Below are positions 11,700 through 23,642 of a stretch of 64,000 bases of DNA, one piece after another. The stretch spans positions 1,116,001 to 1,180,000 of the forward strand of contig NC_070569.1 of assembly GCF_026914185.1 (NCBI RefSeq), read 5' to 3'. The translations under genes and the position numbers were made by a program. How positions within the stretch are numbered: position 1 is the stretch's first letter; each line of letters starts with the position of its first letter. The DNA is from Puccinia triticina. Lineage: Eukaryota > Basidiomycota > Pucciniomycetes > Pucciniales > Pucciniaceae. The notes beneath the pieces are model-generated. The model did not search any database. It was not told where the DNA came from and saw only the letters and a list, made by a program, of their open reading frames with translations.

Positions 11700-12762
11700 T
11701 TTCACCTCCTCAACAAACAACCTCTGCCGGAACCACCAACCGAACTGGCAAATCAAAGACTCCTCTGATCATGACAGGTTGGCTGAAGACATTGCAGTAC
11801 TTCAATCTCAACTGGACAACCAACTCCCGAGTCCAGAAACAACGGACGGTACAGTAAAGGGCAAAGAAAAGTTTTTGGTTTCTTGTGCCCCCAAGCCAGA
11901 CACTCAAACCTACAGATTGGCACCTCCACACATGGACCACCGCCTACCAGTAGCCCCTAACTTACAACAAGTCTCTAATTCTGAACAGGTGTTTCCTTCC
12001 CAACGCCCTGATAACTGGATCACTGCCAAGGATGCCCGACAACAAAAGGAAATGGTCAATTTCGAGGAAGCGGAATTTCTCCTGCAACAAAGCAAGCTGG
12101 TGGCAGGCCAAGAGTCTTTTCCAATAAGAGAATCTCCTGAAAGCTGATGGGAGGAATTTCAGCAATTGGTACCGCAACCTGTTGGAAGTTGGGAGGGCGT
12201 TCTTGACTAGCGCAACCTTCTTTTTCAAGGAATGCAGCAACTCCACTTTTGAGAAGATAGGCCGGGCCGTCCTAATCTCCAGCATTGACCAGTCGCTTGT
12301 GGCGGAGATGCAGGAATTTGTCACCTGCTATGAGATGTACATTGCCCTTTTCAACAAGTTCAAGACGGCGTCCCGAGCAGCCCAGATGAACATCTGGTAC
12401 AAATTCAAGAACTTCAAGATCGACCCGGAGGGACACAACGCGGGATCTTGTTGTCTCTAAAAAATCTCCTCGCCAAATGGACCTCAGTAAGTGTCACGTT
12501 CAGCGCGGATAATTTTCTTGGATTCATTGTTCAAGCCACCGTTATAGAGTCTGGGGCGCCGTACAGTTCAAATTTTGAGCTACGAGTCAAAAACTTGGTC
12601 CAAGCTGATAAAAAGGGGACCTGTCCAACTTTTGACGCAATCATGAATGCGCTGGATGTGTGTAAGGAGAAAAATAGGAACGCCGCCAAAATTGCCTTGT
12701 CTGGCACTACCAAGATGGATGAATTTGCGATGTTGCATATTGATCAATATGGCATATATTGA
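11700..12762 (+). pseudogene. Copia-type gag relic, frameshifted
   Basis: Three successive frames encode parts of one protein. The second part begins LLKADGRNFSNWYRNL, matching the Copia gag motif in which a substrate-like G-x-N-(Y/F)-x-x-W precedes the gag helical domain (UBN2/DUF4219-like). It continues through a region ending in WYKFKNFKIDPEGHNAG. The third part (DNFLGFIVQ to CKEKNRNAA) is the distal half of the same domain. Frame breaks lie near 12125 and near 12440. No zinc knuckle, protease, integrase or reverse transcriptase follows before 13.0 kb, so this is a truncated, dead fragment. The family call rests on motif recognition. Confidence 0.65.
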
Positions 12763-13042
12763 TCAATTTATATTGATCAATTTTTTTTTATTCCTCTTGA
12801 TACCTTTGTCTGTGTTCCGTGTCTCCTTAATACTCTTCTATAATCTCTTTCCTTCCCCCTGTATTTGCTTCAAGCCACAGGAATCTTTTTTTTTGTCTGG
12901 TAACATTCATAAATTTCTACATACACCATTCAATTCTTCATGAAAAAAAGACATTGCAAGTTTTAGGATTAATCCAGAGTGGCTGAGAGGGATCAATTTT
13001 TTTCTTCTTTTTTTTTACTTCAACAATTTATGTTATCAGAAG

Positions 13043-13366
13043 TCTCCAAATCTACTTTTTTTCAAAAAAGGAAAAACATTGACCCCTGACCTCCCTCCCT
13101 GATGATACCATACTGCAGACATTGTTAATTTGGTTGGTTGAACTTCCTGAATATATTGCACATCATACTTCAAGTGCTGCATGCATAGATGACCTTTTTG
13201 AAATTAGTTTACCATGGTTTAGCATATTTTTGTCAGGTTCTTTTTTTTATATACTTTTGTTGTCAACCACAGATTAATGAGGAATATTTCCACATAAAAT
13301 TTCAACGGAAAATTTTTCTGCGTAGAAAACCCAGAAATATTGTGTTTGGGGTCACATCCATTATGC
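13043..13366 (+). repeat. Left inverted terminal region of the fold-back structure
   Basis: Shares extended similarity, in inverted orientation, with 23643..23976. Landmarks include CATTGACCCCTGACC, CCATGGTTTAGCATATTTTT and TTAATGAGGAATATTTC. Confidence 0.8.
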
Positions 13367-14830
13367 AGCAGCTACAATCTGATCAGTTCCCAAATATCAC
13401 TACTTTGGTAGTTTCTTGGTGTTTCTGCCACTATATCTCATCCCAGCGTGGGAATCCTTCTGCCATATGGTTACCAAAATATTTAGAGGCCCCCAAAGAT
13501 TTATTATGTACCTTTACTGACCACAAAACCATCCAAATGTAGCAGCTACAGTCTGATCAGTTCCCAAATATCACTACTTTGGTAGTTTCTTGCTGTTTCT
13601 GCCACTGTATCTCATCCCAGCGGAGAAATGATTCTCCCATATGGTAACCAAAATATTTAAAGGCCCCCAAAGATTCATTGTGTACCTTTACTGACCACAA
13701 AACCCCCAAATGTAGCAGCTACAGTCTGATCAGTTCCCAAATATCCCTACTTTGGTAGTTTCTTGGTGTTTCTGCCACTATATCTCATCCCAGCGTGGGA
13801 ATGCTTCTGCCATATGGTTACCAAAATGTTTACAGGCCCCCAAAGATTCATTATTTACTTTAAACAACCACAAAACCCCCAAATGTAGAAGCTACAGTCT
13901 GATCAGTTTGCAAATATCACTACTTTGGTAGTTTCTTGGTGTTTCTGCCACTATATCTCATCCCAGTGTGGGAATCCTTCTGCCATATGGTTACCAAAAT
14001 CTTTAAAATCCTCCAAAGATTCATTATGCACCTTTACTGACCACAAAACCCCCAAATGTAGCAGCTACAGTCTGATCAGTTCCCAAATATCACTACTTTG
14101 GCAGTTTCTTGGTGTTTCTGCCACTATATCTCATCCCAGCATGGGAATACTTCTGCCATATGGTTACCAAACCGTTTACAGGCCCCCTTAGATTCATTAT
14201 GTTCCTTTAATGAACACAAAACCCCCAAATGTTGAAGCACAGTCTGATCAGTTCCCAAACACCACTACTTTGATAGTTTCTTGGTGTTTCAGCCACTATA
14301 TCTCATCCCGGCGTGGGAATCCTTCTATCATATGGTTACCAAAATGTTTACAGGCCCCCAAAGATTCATTGTGTACCTTTAACAACCACAAAACCCCCAA
14401 TGGAGAAGCTACAGTCTGATTGTTTCGCAAATATCACTACTTTGGCAGTTTCCTGGTGTTTCTGCAACTATATCTCATCCCAGTGTGGGAATCCTTCTGC
14501 CATATGGTTACCAAAATCTTTAAAATCCCCCAAAGATTCATTATGTACCTTTACTGACCACAAAACCTCCAAATTTAGCAGCTAAAGTCTGATCAGTTCC
14601 CAAATATCACTACTTTGGTAGTTTCTTGGTGTTTCTGCCACTATATCTCATTATAACGTGGGAATACTTCTGCCATATGGTTATCAAAATGTTTAGAGGC
14701 CCCCAAAGATTCATTATGTACCTTTTATGACCACAAAACCCCCAAATGTAGAAGCTACAGTCTGATCAGTTCCCAAATATCACTGATTTGATACTTTCTT
14801 GGGGTTTCTGCCACTATATCTCAAAACTAC
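13367..14830 (+). repeat. 173-bp satellite, block A (plus)
   Basis: About 8.4 units with a period of 173-174 bp, judged from successive occurrences of 'cagctaca' at 13369, 13543, 13716 and 13889. Each unit includes CTGATCAGTTCCCAAATATC, TATATCTCATCCCAGCGTGG and CCACAAAACCCCCAAATGTA. Unit-to-unit divergence is modest. Confidence 0.9.
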
Positions 14831-15866
14831 CAAAGTAGTGATGTTTGGGAACCAATAAGACTGCAGCTGCTACACTTGGGGGTTTGGTGGTTGGTAAAGG
14901 TACACCATGAATCTTTGGGGGCTGGTCAACATTTTGGTCATCATATGGCAATAGGATTCCCACACTGGGATGGGATATAGTGGGAGAATTGAAACACCAA
15001 GAAACTGCAAAAGTAGTGATATTTGAGAACTGATCAGACTGTTGCTTCTACATTTGGGGGTTTTGTGGTCATTAAAGGTACTCAAAGAATCTTTGGGGGC
15101 CTGTAAATATTTTGGTAATCATATGGCAGAAGGATTCCCACGCTGGGATGAGATATAGTGGCAGAAACACCAAGAAACTACCAAAGTAGTGATATTTGGG
15201 AAGTGATCAGACTATAGCTGCTACATTTGGAGGTTTTGTGGTCAATAGAGGTACTTAATGAATCTTTGGGGGCTTGTCAACATTTTGGTCACCGTATGGC
15301 AACAGGATTCCCACGCTGGGATGAGATATAGTGGCAGAAACACCAAGAAACTACCAAAGTAGTGATATTTGGGAACCGATCGGACTGTAGCTGCTACATT
15401 TTGAGGTTTTGTGGTCAGTAAAGGTACATAATGAAACGTTGAGGGCCTGTCAACATTTTGGCACCCATATGGTAGAAGGATTTTCACGCTGCTGGGATGA
15501 CATATAGTGGCAGAAACACCAAGAAACTATCAAAGTAGTTATATTTGTGAACTGATCAGACTGTAGCTGCTACATTTGGGGGTTTTGTGGTCAGTAAAGG
15601 TACATAATGAATCTTTGGGGGCCTCTAAACATTTTTGTAACCATATGGCAGAAGGATTCCCATGCTGGGATGAGATATAGTGGCAGAAACCCCAAGAAAC
15701 TATCAAAGTAGTGATATTTGGGAACTGATCAGACTGTAGCTGCTACATTTGGGGGTTTTGTGGTCAGTAAAGGTACACAATGAAACTTTGGGGGCTCGTA
15801 AACATTTTGGTAACCATATGGCAGAAGGATTCACACGCTGGGATGAGATATAGTGGCAGAAATACC
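14831..15866 (-). repeat. 173-bp satellite, block B (inverted)
   Basis: The same unit in reverse orientation, about 6 copies. The switch occurs at about 14830 between 'ctatatctca' and 'aaactaccaaag', giving a head-to-head junction. Confidence 0.9.
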
Positions 15867-16341
15867 ATCCAATCCTACTGCTACCGTTCCGCATAGGGTT
15901 GGGCTGAGTACCAGAATAGTACTCAGCCTGTGTGAGTTTCTCTTTGCAGCCTTTGTTGCCTAGGGTTGCCTAGGTGACCCGGAAGTTGTACCTACAACTC
16001 CCCAAGCCGCCTGAGTGTGGGAAAGGTCCTCCTCTCATCTTCCTGCAATTTGCCGCGCTTCTCTTCTCTGTGCCGGAGAGAATGGGGCGACGGACAGATG
16101 AGCTGGGGGAATGGCCACTGCTCCCTGTGGAGTGTGACCCCTCCTCCTCTGTGAGCACTAAGATGTGGGGGTCTGAGCCCGACCCGCTACTCCAGGTGGC
16201 CTGGAGCCTGCTCAGACCCACCACTCCAGGAAGCCTGGTCCTAGTGGAGGCTAGATGCCTCCCCTTTCTTCTTGTATTGCAATGGAACTTGGATTCATTG
16301 CAGACCGTCCCTCTTCGCCCTAACATGCTGCCTACACAATT

Positions 16342-17970
16342 TCAAGCCTCCGTTACTTGCTCAATTAGTTCTTCCAGGTCATGAGGGACCTCAACTTGTA
16401 GCTGATAGCGGGTCCGGTGGTTCCGCCTGATCCCTCTTGATAGCTCGTCGGCCCGATTCTTGGCCAAGGTGACGCGTTTTGCAACGAGGTTGATCTGGTG
16501 TTTGATCAGTGCCGCTTGGATCTTCTTCCATTCGGCGTTGACAAACCGGTCCTTTGACTTCCGCTTAGTGACAACACTCTCTGTTGTAGTGTTGTCCGTC
16601 CAGACAATGAAAGTCTTCCCTCCCCTTGCCCCAAGTTTTATTAACATCAGCAGGCCTAGTTGTACCGCTACGGTTTCCAGGAGTGATGTTCTCTCCTCTT
16701 CTTTCTTCTCTTCATCGATGTTCTTATCCAGCTCTACCATGGACTGCAGGCGGAATTGTGCCCATTGTTTACCAATGAGTACACCTATTCCGAATCCGGT
16801 CGACGCGTCGCCAACCCATCCTACTTCTGTTGGTTCCTGTCTTGCAATCAGCCTTGTGGGTTTGAAGTTAGAAAGTGTTGTAAGCCATGTGTGTAGATCT
16901 TCTTCAGCCTCGGGGGGTAGCGGGCGGGCCGTCTCGCGGTGCACCCAGTCTTTGAGCCATTGATACAGCCCACATAAGTAACATCTCAGTTGTGGCAAGA
17001 TGTAAGCCACGTGATTCAACCTGCCTGCAATGACCTCCATGTCGTTGTATGTGAAGGTTGCGCCTATCTTGAGAAATTCCCGGATCTGGTTGATCCTTTT
17101 GGTTAGCTTTGCCTCTGGAAGCCGTACCGTCTGGTTGGTTTTGTTCCAAATGAACCCAACGTATTTCTGCTCTTCTAGGAAGGGCAAGTACTTTTCTTTA
17201 TTTGTTTCTACGCCTAGTTCGTCGGATCTCTTCACAATATTGGCCATCAGGGTAGCAGAGCTTGGTCTCTTGACAAATAAATTGTCATCCACCCACCAAA
17301 AAACATTTAAAACGTCAAATTTGGCAATCATGAGTTCCTTCCATGCGTCTGCTGGCCGGCCAAAAGATCCGCAGCCTGCTACACCCCCAAAGGTTATTTG
17401 GGTATCTAAAAGGAGCCGATTGTCAAAGTCCCGTACCATGAGGTACGGCCATTGATCCGTCGCTGTGGGGATCTGGCGGTATGCCTTTTTCCAGTCAAAG
17501 AGAGCTAACAGGACTGGTTCCTTTTGCTCTTTGAGGAAGTTGGCGACTGTGTTGAAGTCGTCCCACAACGTTTTGAATTTGTCAGCGTCAACAAAGGAGT
17601 TCACAGAAGGGATCCCTGTCTCCCCGTGTGGGAACAAAAGGTCGTTGATTGGTTGGAGGGAGCCGTCACCATTGATCACTGCTCCTAGGGGATTCGTTCT
17701 GAAGAAAGCGAACCGCTTTTGGACTTGGTTGTACGTGAACGGCCCAAACATCCTGCCTGCCTCCAGTTCCTTACGGATGGAGGCCTCTATTTTGCTCTTC
17801 GCCAGCAGCCCTGATGTGTGATTTGGGGGCGTGAAGTAGGGTAGATCTTCTGCCAGCGTGTGTTCCGGGATTCCTTGGTTGAAGCCGTCTTGGAAGCCGT
17901 CTAATACGTCCTGGAATCTTGGGAGGAGGTCTGCCTCCCGTAGCGTGATCTCCCAGGCGCCGATATTCAT
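16342..17970 (-). CDS. Reverse transcriptase / RNase H, DIRS-like
   Basis: A 542-residue frame. The reverse transcriptase domain spans roughly residues 60-320: a first catalytic Asp in ALFDWKKAYRQIP (D159), the conserved GGVAGCGSFGRPADAW block, and WWVDDNLF (D228, D229) in place of the usual YxDD. An RNase H follows at about 380-515 with D388 (WVGDAST), E432, D459 (WTDN) and D508 (KNRADELSR). This would copy the element's RNA into DNA and degrade the RNA template. The frame is open for about 20 codons upstream of the chosen ATG, so the start could lie slightly further out. All core residues are intact, suggesting recent activity. DIRS assignment is from motif style, not a search. Confidence 0.75.
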   Translation of the reverse strand: MNIGAWEITLREADLLPRFQDVLDGFQDGFNQGIPEHTLAEDLPYFTPPNHTSGLLAKSKIEASIRKELEAGRMFGPFTYNQVQKRFAFFRTNPLGAVINGDGSLQPINDLLFPHGETGIPSVNSFVDADKFKTLWDDFNTVANFLKEQKEPVLLALFDWKKAYRQIPTATDQWPYLMVRDFDNRLLLDTQITFGGVAGCGSFGRPADAWKELMIAKFDVLNVFWWVDDNLFVKRPSSATLMANIVKRSDELGVETNKEKYLPFLEEQKYVGFIWNKTNQTVRLPEAKLTKRINQIREFLKIGATFTYNDMEVIAGRLNHVAYILPQLRCYLCGLYQWLKDWVHRETARPLPPEAEEDLHTWLTTLSNFKPTRLIARQEPTEVGWVGDASTGFGIGVLIGKQWAQFRLQSMVELDKNIDEEKKEEERTSLLETVAVQLGLLMLIKLGARGGKTFIVWTDNTTTESVVTKRKSKDRFVNAEWKKIQAALIKHQINLVAKRVTLAKNRADELSRGIRRNHRTRYQLQVEVPHDLEELIEQVTEA

Positions 17971-18267
17971 CTCACAGGAGACTCCTGTTGGCCATTTTTT
18001 CCTGTGCGACCCACGGTTATTGGTTTACTCAAACCTGTACCTTGGGTGCTCTTTCAGCTCCTCTGGTTTACCATTTGCCCTGTAGCTGTTTTTCTCTCTG
18101 CTCTCATTACTTCTCACACAGGCTCACAAAAAGTTTCTGAAGTCAGGTTATGCTCCCCAATTATGTATTCCATTCAATTACACCAATAAGAGCGCTGCTC
18201 TCATGGGCATGGTGCTGAGCGTACAGGAAGGCATAATAGTGAATGTATGTAGAAAGGAGAGCGCTAA

Positions 18268-20009
18268 CTAATAACCTTTCCCTTTTCCGTAACCGCCTCC
18301 TGCTCCTCCTCCCCCTCCACCACCGCTACTTGAGCCCCCTCCGTCGCGGTCGTAGCTTGGTCCCCATTTACTCCCTTTGAAACCGCCGTCCTTGCTTCCA
18401 GTCCCCTTCTGGTTGCTAGGGCCTCGGGGGGTTTCTGGTCCTGGTTTGTTGGTGGGGTTGATCGCCTTACCCGGTTGCTGTAGGTGGAGGGGTGTTCTGT
18501 TCACTTGTTCATCCTTCTTCCGGGCCGGTTGTCCGGTTGTTGGGTCCCAACCAAACCGGCAGCCTCCAGCAGCGTAGGGGTTGTTGGTGAATTCGGTCTC
18601 ACCAAACCTAACCACTTTGGCGTGTACCTCCTGTACAATCTTGGTTCGGAAAATCAAGATGTTCGCGACTGAGAGTCGCCCACCTGGGACCGGTACCTGA
18701 TGGCACAAGGTGTTCATCCGTACGTGGATGTCGTACCAAAGTGCTGTCATAAAGCCTTCCCTCCTTAAGATGCCATCTGCGTTCCTTTTGTGCATCACCA
18801 GCCAGTTCACCAGGTTCTTGTGAGAAGGAATCTTGCTGACTGCCCGGAGGAAACCTTGGTGGTTGACGGACCACTCCTGGTACGTCTGTAGATACTTGTT
18901 CAGATATGGAAAGCCAGTGTAGCGCAACCAATCTCCACTGGCGTCGCCGGACTTGTTCCATTTCTCGGCGTGGTGGAGGAACGCCTGCTCCTGCCACCAC
19001 TCGTTGAAAATAGTCAACGGCAGGGGGGGCCGAAATTCCAAGAGGTTCTTTGTGAAGAATAAGGGAAGGCCGATGTCGTCATTGTTTGGAATTGCGGCGT
19101 CATTGAAAAGGACTACCGTTTCCGGCCCGGTGGAGAGGGCCATCTCGTCATAATCTCTGACTCTTGGGGTGACTGCCGTTGCTGGGGTCGGAATCTTGAA
19201 TCTATGGTGTTGGTCTAAGGTCGCTGGATTGAATAAGGCTGTGGCCGGCGACGGGATTGAGGCCGTGGCGATCGGCTGAGTCAAAGCTGTGGGCACTTGT
19301 GTTGCCAAGGTCGAGGGTCGTGGTAACAAGGTCGCCGGGTTGCTAGTGATGGTGTTGCCCAGGCTTTCGCAGATCTTGAAGAGCATGGTTGCTTTGCCCG
19401 ACTGCCCTGCTGCCTTGGCCGCCAACGCTCTCCCTATCACCTCCAGCATAGTTCCCTGTAGGTCCACCTTCTCCTTCGCCTCCCCTATCACCCTAATCTC
19501 TTCCTCTGCATCTACCCGGTTCCCAGCTAAGCAAAGTAAAAAGCCACCATCTGTCAGTATCGACCCTCTACTCTGCCCGTTCCCCAGCCCTATCCTCCTC
19601 CTTCCTTGTACTTACCGGTTCCTTCCTGGTCCCCCTGTTCCCCAATACCTTCCCCCACTAACTCCCTGAATCCTTCTAGCCCCGTCCCCCTTTCCCCTTC
19701 TCGATCCTCCCCACTTCCCCGTTTGTCGTCCTTCTCCTGCTCCCCTGGACGTTTTGAAGTCACCCGGGTCGATCTTCTTGTTGGTCCCTTGACGGTAACC
19801 TTTTTCGGCTTCTTTGGAGGGGCTGGTGCCGGTTTGTTTTCTGTGCCCCCGCCGGTTTGTTCCTCCTCTGGTGCCGCCGGCCCTTCCACCTTGTCCTGCG
19901 TCCCCGTGACCTCTTTTGAATGATCCTCCGCCTGTCCGCTTGTATCTCCTATTGACAAGCCTGCCGCCACCTTCACCACCGAAGTTGCTGCTGCGATTGA
20001 GTTGAACAT
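18268..20009 (-). CDS. Gag-like protein of the DIRS-like element (two exons)
   Basis: Exon 1 is 20009..19616 and exon 2 is 19526..18268, joined across an 89-nt intron (19527..19615) with a GTAAGT donor and a TTAG acceptor. The joined frame is 551 codons including stop, with phases matching exactly. The N-terminus is acidic and rich in Lys, Pro and Glu. The middle has Pro/Ala/Thr-rich linkers. The core (from FFTKNLLEF to NNPYAAGGCRFGWDP) resembles fungal DIRS gag proteins, and the tail is Gly-rich. It would package element RNA. It lies upstream of the reverse transcriptase on the same strand. Confidence 0.65.
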
Positions 20010-20289
20010 TTTGATTAGTCCGGTTGATTTAAATCAGAGACCACTTAGTTTGCGCGGAATTTTCCCGGGAAAGCTTGGCGTTGTTTTGCTCGGCGTGTTG
20101 TGCTCTATTGCCGGTTTCTGGGTGCTAGATCTCGGCCGGTACCGGTCGCTCCTTGACCAACTAGGTTTGGTCTGCCCTGGCGCGCCTTGACTGCGCGCTG
20201 CGGGTGCCTTTGCGCCCGCGCCACGCCGGTGCTCCACTGCCGCCCTACCTTGAACTTGGCCCACCTCCCGCTGCACTCCCGGTAAACGC

Positions 20290-21170
20290 ACAAGAAACTA
20301 CCAAAGCAGTGATATTTGGGAACTGATCAGACTGTTGCTGCTACATTTGGGGGTTTTGTGGTCATCAAAGGTACATGATGAATCTTTGGGGGCCTCTAAA
20401 CATTTTTGTAACCATATGGCAGAAGGATTCCCACGCTGGGATGAGATATAGTGGCAGAAACCCCAAGAAACTATCAAATTAGTGATATTTGGGAACTGAT
20501 CAGACTGTAGCAGCTACATTTGGGGGTTTTGTGGTCGGTAAAGTTACACCATGAATCTTTGGGGGCTTTTCAACATTTTGGTCACCATATGGCAATAGGA
20601 TTCCCACACTGGGATGAAATATAGTGGCAGAAACACCAAGAAACTACCAAAGTAGTGGTATTTGGGAACTGATCAGACTATAGCTGCTACATTTGGAGGT
20701 TTTGTGGTCAGTAAAGGTACTTAATGAATCTTTGGGGGCCTGTAAACATTTGGGTAACCATATAGCAGAAGGATTACCACGCTGGGATGAGATAAAGAGG
20801 CAGAAACACCCAGAAACTACTCAAGTAGTGATATTTGGGAACTGATGAAACTGTAGCTGCTACATTTGGGGTTTTGGTGGTTGGTAAAGGTATACCATAT
20901 ATCTTTGGGGGCTTGCAAACATTTTTTTCACCATCTGGCAAAAGCATTCCCACGCTGGGATGAGATATAGTGGCAGAAACACCAAGAAACTACCAAAGTA
21001 GTGATATTTGGGAACTGATCAGACTATTGCTGATACATTTGGAGCTTTTGTGGTCAGTCAAGGTACATAATGAAACTTTGGGGGCTTGTAAAAATTTTGG
21101 TCACCATCTGGAAGCAGGATTCCCACGCTGGGATGAGATATAGTGGCGGAAACACAAGAAACTACCAAAG
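20290..21170 (-). repeat. 173-bp satellite, block C (inverted)
   Basis: About five units in the same orientation as block B, continuing it across the DIRS-like insertion. Confidence 0.9.
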
Positions 21171-21172
21171 TA

Positions 21173-22149
21173 CACCACCAACCGCGGCCAACCGCGGGTT
21201 GACGTGGGACCTGATGTCAAGACAACCCCCCCCCCCCCCGACCCCGCCCTGAAATTTGGCTGTCACTCCGAGCGGGAGTGATCACGAGCCGCGGGCGGGC
21301 CTCTGTTGGCGCAAACCCCCACGTGGGGCCCACGTTTGTGGCCGCGGTCGGAGAACTCCCCAACGTTGGCCTGCCGTGGGTCTTTTGTCCCACATGGGGC
21401 CGTTGGCAAACTCTCAACGGTGGCCTCCCGTCGGGGCCCGGCCACGTGAGGACGTTCCGGCAAAAATGCTTTGCGCCAGGCAGGCTCGAACCCAGGCCTG
21501 CAACCAGCCCAACTGCCCCTGAGAGGGAATCCACTAGCAGCTGCACAAGCAAGCCTTCAATGGTAATCCCTGTGAAAATAAACGATATAGTCCAATTTTT
21601 CTGAATCTTGTTAGACGCAAGATTTTGAAATATCACAAAGACCTGTTTTTTTCTTTTGTTTTTTTTGCAATTTCTCACCTATGTAGCCTCTTTCCAAACA
21701 TGGAGAGAGACTCAGAAAATCTGTTTTTAAAAAAACATTTTAATTTATTTCTTGGTTGGCCTGACGCAGGCTCAACCAGAGTGCAACGTTGGCGCGCTGC
21801 TCAGCGCCAGCCATGATCGGCTTGGCCCACCCGCTGAGTGAAGCTGGTTGGGCTCTTGTTATGCCCAACCAGCTTCTGCCGTGGGCATGCTGATCAGAGC
21901 CGGGATGGGTTGGCTGGGTTAGCCACGGCTGACCCAGGTGAAGCCGCCTCTCCTGACACAACATGCTGGCTGAGTTGGCCAGCCCGCGGTGCTAGATGGG
22001 GTGGGTCAAGGGCGGCCCGACCAATCTTCAACGGAATCCAATCCCGCGGTTGAACTCTGGGCGGGCAGGTTGGCACCCACCCGGGCCAACCTTTTGCCGA
22101 CCGCGAAGTTGGGCCATTGTCAACCCGGGCTCAAATTCGAGCGGTGGTG
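21173..22149. mobile_element. TA-flanked non-autonomous DNA element
   Basis: A 977-bp GC-rich insertion with short inverted ends (CACCACC and GGTGGTG) flanked by TA on both sides (21171..21172 and 22150..22151). The uninterrupted satellite reads AAAGTAGTG at this position, so TA is the duplicated target. TA targets are typical of Tc1/mariner-type elements. The interior has many short palindromes (such as CCCACGTGGG) and no transposase. Confidence 0.7.
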
Positions 22150-22261
22150 TAGTGAAATTTGGGAACTTATCAGACTGTAGCTGCTACAATCGGGGGTTTT
22201 GTGGTCAGTAAAGGTACAAAATGATACTTTGGGGGCTTGTAAAAATTTTGGTCACCATCTT

Positions 22262-22693
22262 TAGAGACTGTAAAATGAAGATGTGTCTGGTGAGAGTCAA
22301 ACTCACAACCTCAGCTTTGCTGAGACACATACTAGAGTGCTGCCTTTACCAACTAGGCTACAGCACTGCCAGCATATTTGGCTGGGTTGAAGTCATCCCA
22401 GTTTAACTGGGATGCACTCAACCAATTTAAAGCTGGTTGATCTCAACCAATTTAATATAAACCCAAGGGGGGTACCTTGGATTTGTATTTCATCAGCTGA
22501 GATCACCCAAGTTTGAATTGGTTGAGTGCATCCCAGTTTAACTGGGATGACCTCAACCCAGCCAATTATGCTGGCAGTGCAGACACTTGTGGCTGCCAGC
22601 TGGGTGGTTGGTTGGTAGTGCTCATGGGTCGATCCAACAGCCCTCCATACTGTGGTGATACATCATGGTAGCAGACTAACAGACAACTCAACA
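22262..22693 (-). mobile_element. tRNA-related 213-bp element, copy 1, split by a MITE
   Basis: Excluding the nested MITE and its duplicated CAG, the element is 213 bp, the same length as the copies at 57578..57790 and 61878..62090. On the minus strand its 3' part is tRNA-like: an A box TAGCCTAGTTGG, a B-box-like GAGTTTGACTC and an acceptor stem ending CAGACACA. CCATCT occurs on both sides (near 22255..22260 and 22694..22699), giving a short target duplication in the satellite. Confidence 0.75.
22364..22579. mobile_element. CACTA-like MITE nested in the tRNA-related element
   Basis: A 216-bp element with long inverted ends starting CACTGCCAGCAT and ending ATGCTGGCAGTG. CAG is duplicated on each side (22361..22363 and 22580..22582). 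Inverted similarity extends for over 60 bp and includes ATCCCAGTTTAACTGGGAT, itself a palindrome. CACT(G/A) ends with a 3-bp duplication point to the CACTA group. Confidence 0.75.
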
Positions 22694-23642
22694 CCATCTG
22701 GCAGAAGGATTCCCACGCTGGGATGAGATATAGTGGCAGAAACCCCAAGAAACTATCAAAGCAGTGATATTTGGGAACTGATCAGACTGTAGCTGCTACA
22801 TTTGGAGGTTTTGTGGTGAGTAAAGGTACATAATGAAACTTTGTGGGCTTTTTAACATTTTGGTCACCATCTGGTAGAAGGATTCCCACGCTGGGATTAG
22901 ATATAGTGGCAGAAACACCAAGAAACTACCAAAGTAGTAATATTTGGGAACTGATCAGACTGTAGCTGCTGCATTTGGGGGTTTTGTGGTCAGGAAAGGT
23001 ACATAATGAAATTTTGGGCGCTTGTTGACATTTTAGTAATCATATGGCAGAAGAATTCCCAAGATGCAATGAGATATTGTGGCAGAAAAAGAAACTACCA
23101 AATTAGTGATATTTGGAAACTGATCAGACTGTAGGTGCTCCATTTGGGGGTTTTGTTGTCAGTAAAGGTACATAATGACACTTTGAGGGCTTTTTAACAT
23201 TTTGGTCACCGTCTGGAAGAAGGATTCCCATGCTGGGATGAGATATAGTGGCAGAAACACCAAGAAACTACCAAAGTAGTGATATTTGGGAATTGATCAG
23301 ACTGTAGCTGCTACATTTGGAGGTTTTGTGGTCAGCAAAGGGACATAATGAATCTTTGGGGGCTTGTAAACATTTTTTTCACCATCTGGAAAGAGGATTC
23401 CCACGCTGGGATGAGATATAGTGGCAGAAACACCAAGAAACTACCAAAGTAGTGATATTTGGGAACTGATCATACTGTACTTGCTGCATTTGGGGGATTT
23501 TGTGGTCAGTAAAGGTACATAATGAAACTTTGGGGGCTTGTCAACATTTTGGTTACAACATCTTGGAAGAATTCCCACGCTGGGATGAGATATAGTGGTA
23601 GAAAGACCAAGAAACTACCAAAGTAGTGATATTTGGCAACTG

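Larger units (their letters stand above)
15867..20289 (-). mobile_element. DIRS-like retroelement inserted in the satellite
   Basis: A 4.4-kb block cleanly interrupts one satellite unit: the left flank stops at 'gcagaaatacc' and the right flank resumes at 'caagaaactacc'. It encodes, on the minus strand, a spliced gag-like protein and a reverse transcriptase/RNase H with DIRS-type features. No LTRs are present. A perfect 10-bp hairpin (GGCTGAGTAC, 15902..15928) lies close to the left end. No tyrosine recombinase, expected for a complete DIRS element, was found. Confidence 0.6.
22152..23642 (-). repeat. 173-bp satellite, block D (inverted)
   Basis: About six units, interrupted at 22262..22693 by the tRNA-related element. 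The block runs into the right inverted terminal region. Confidence 0.9.

Noticed and set aside
13367..23642. CRISPR-like or gene-family reading of the regular repeats
   Set aside because: Units are contiguous 173-bp satellite copies without spacers, in a eukaryotic setting; frames such as CFCHYISSQ are repeat translations.
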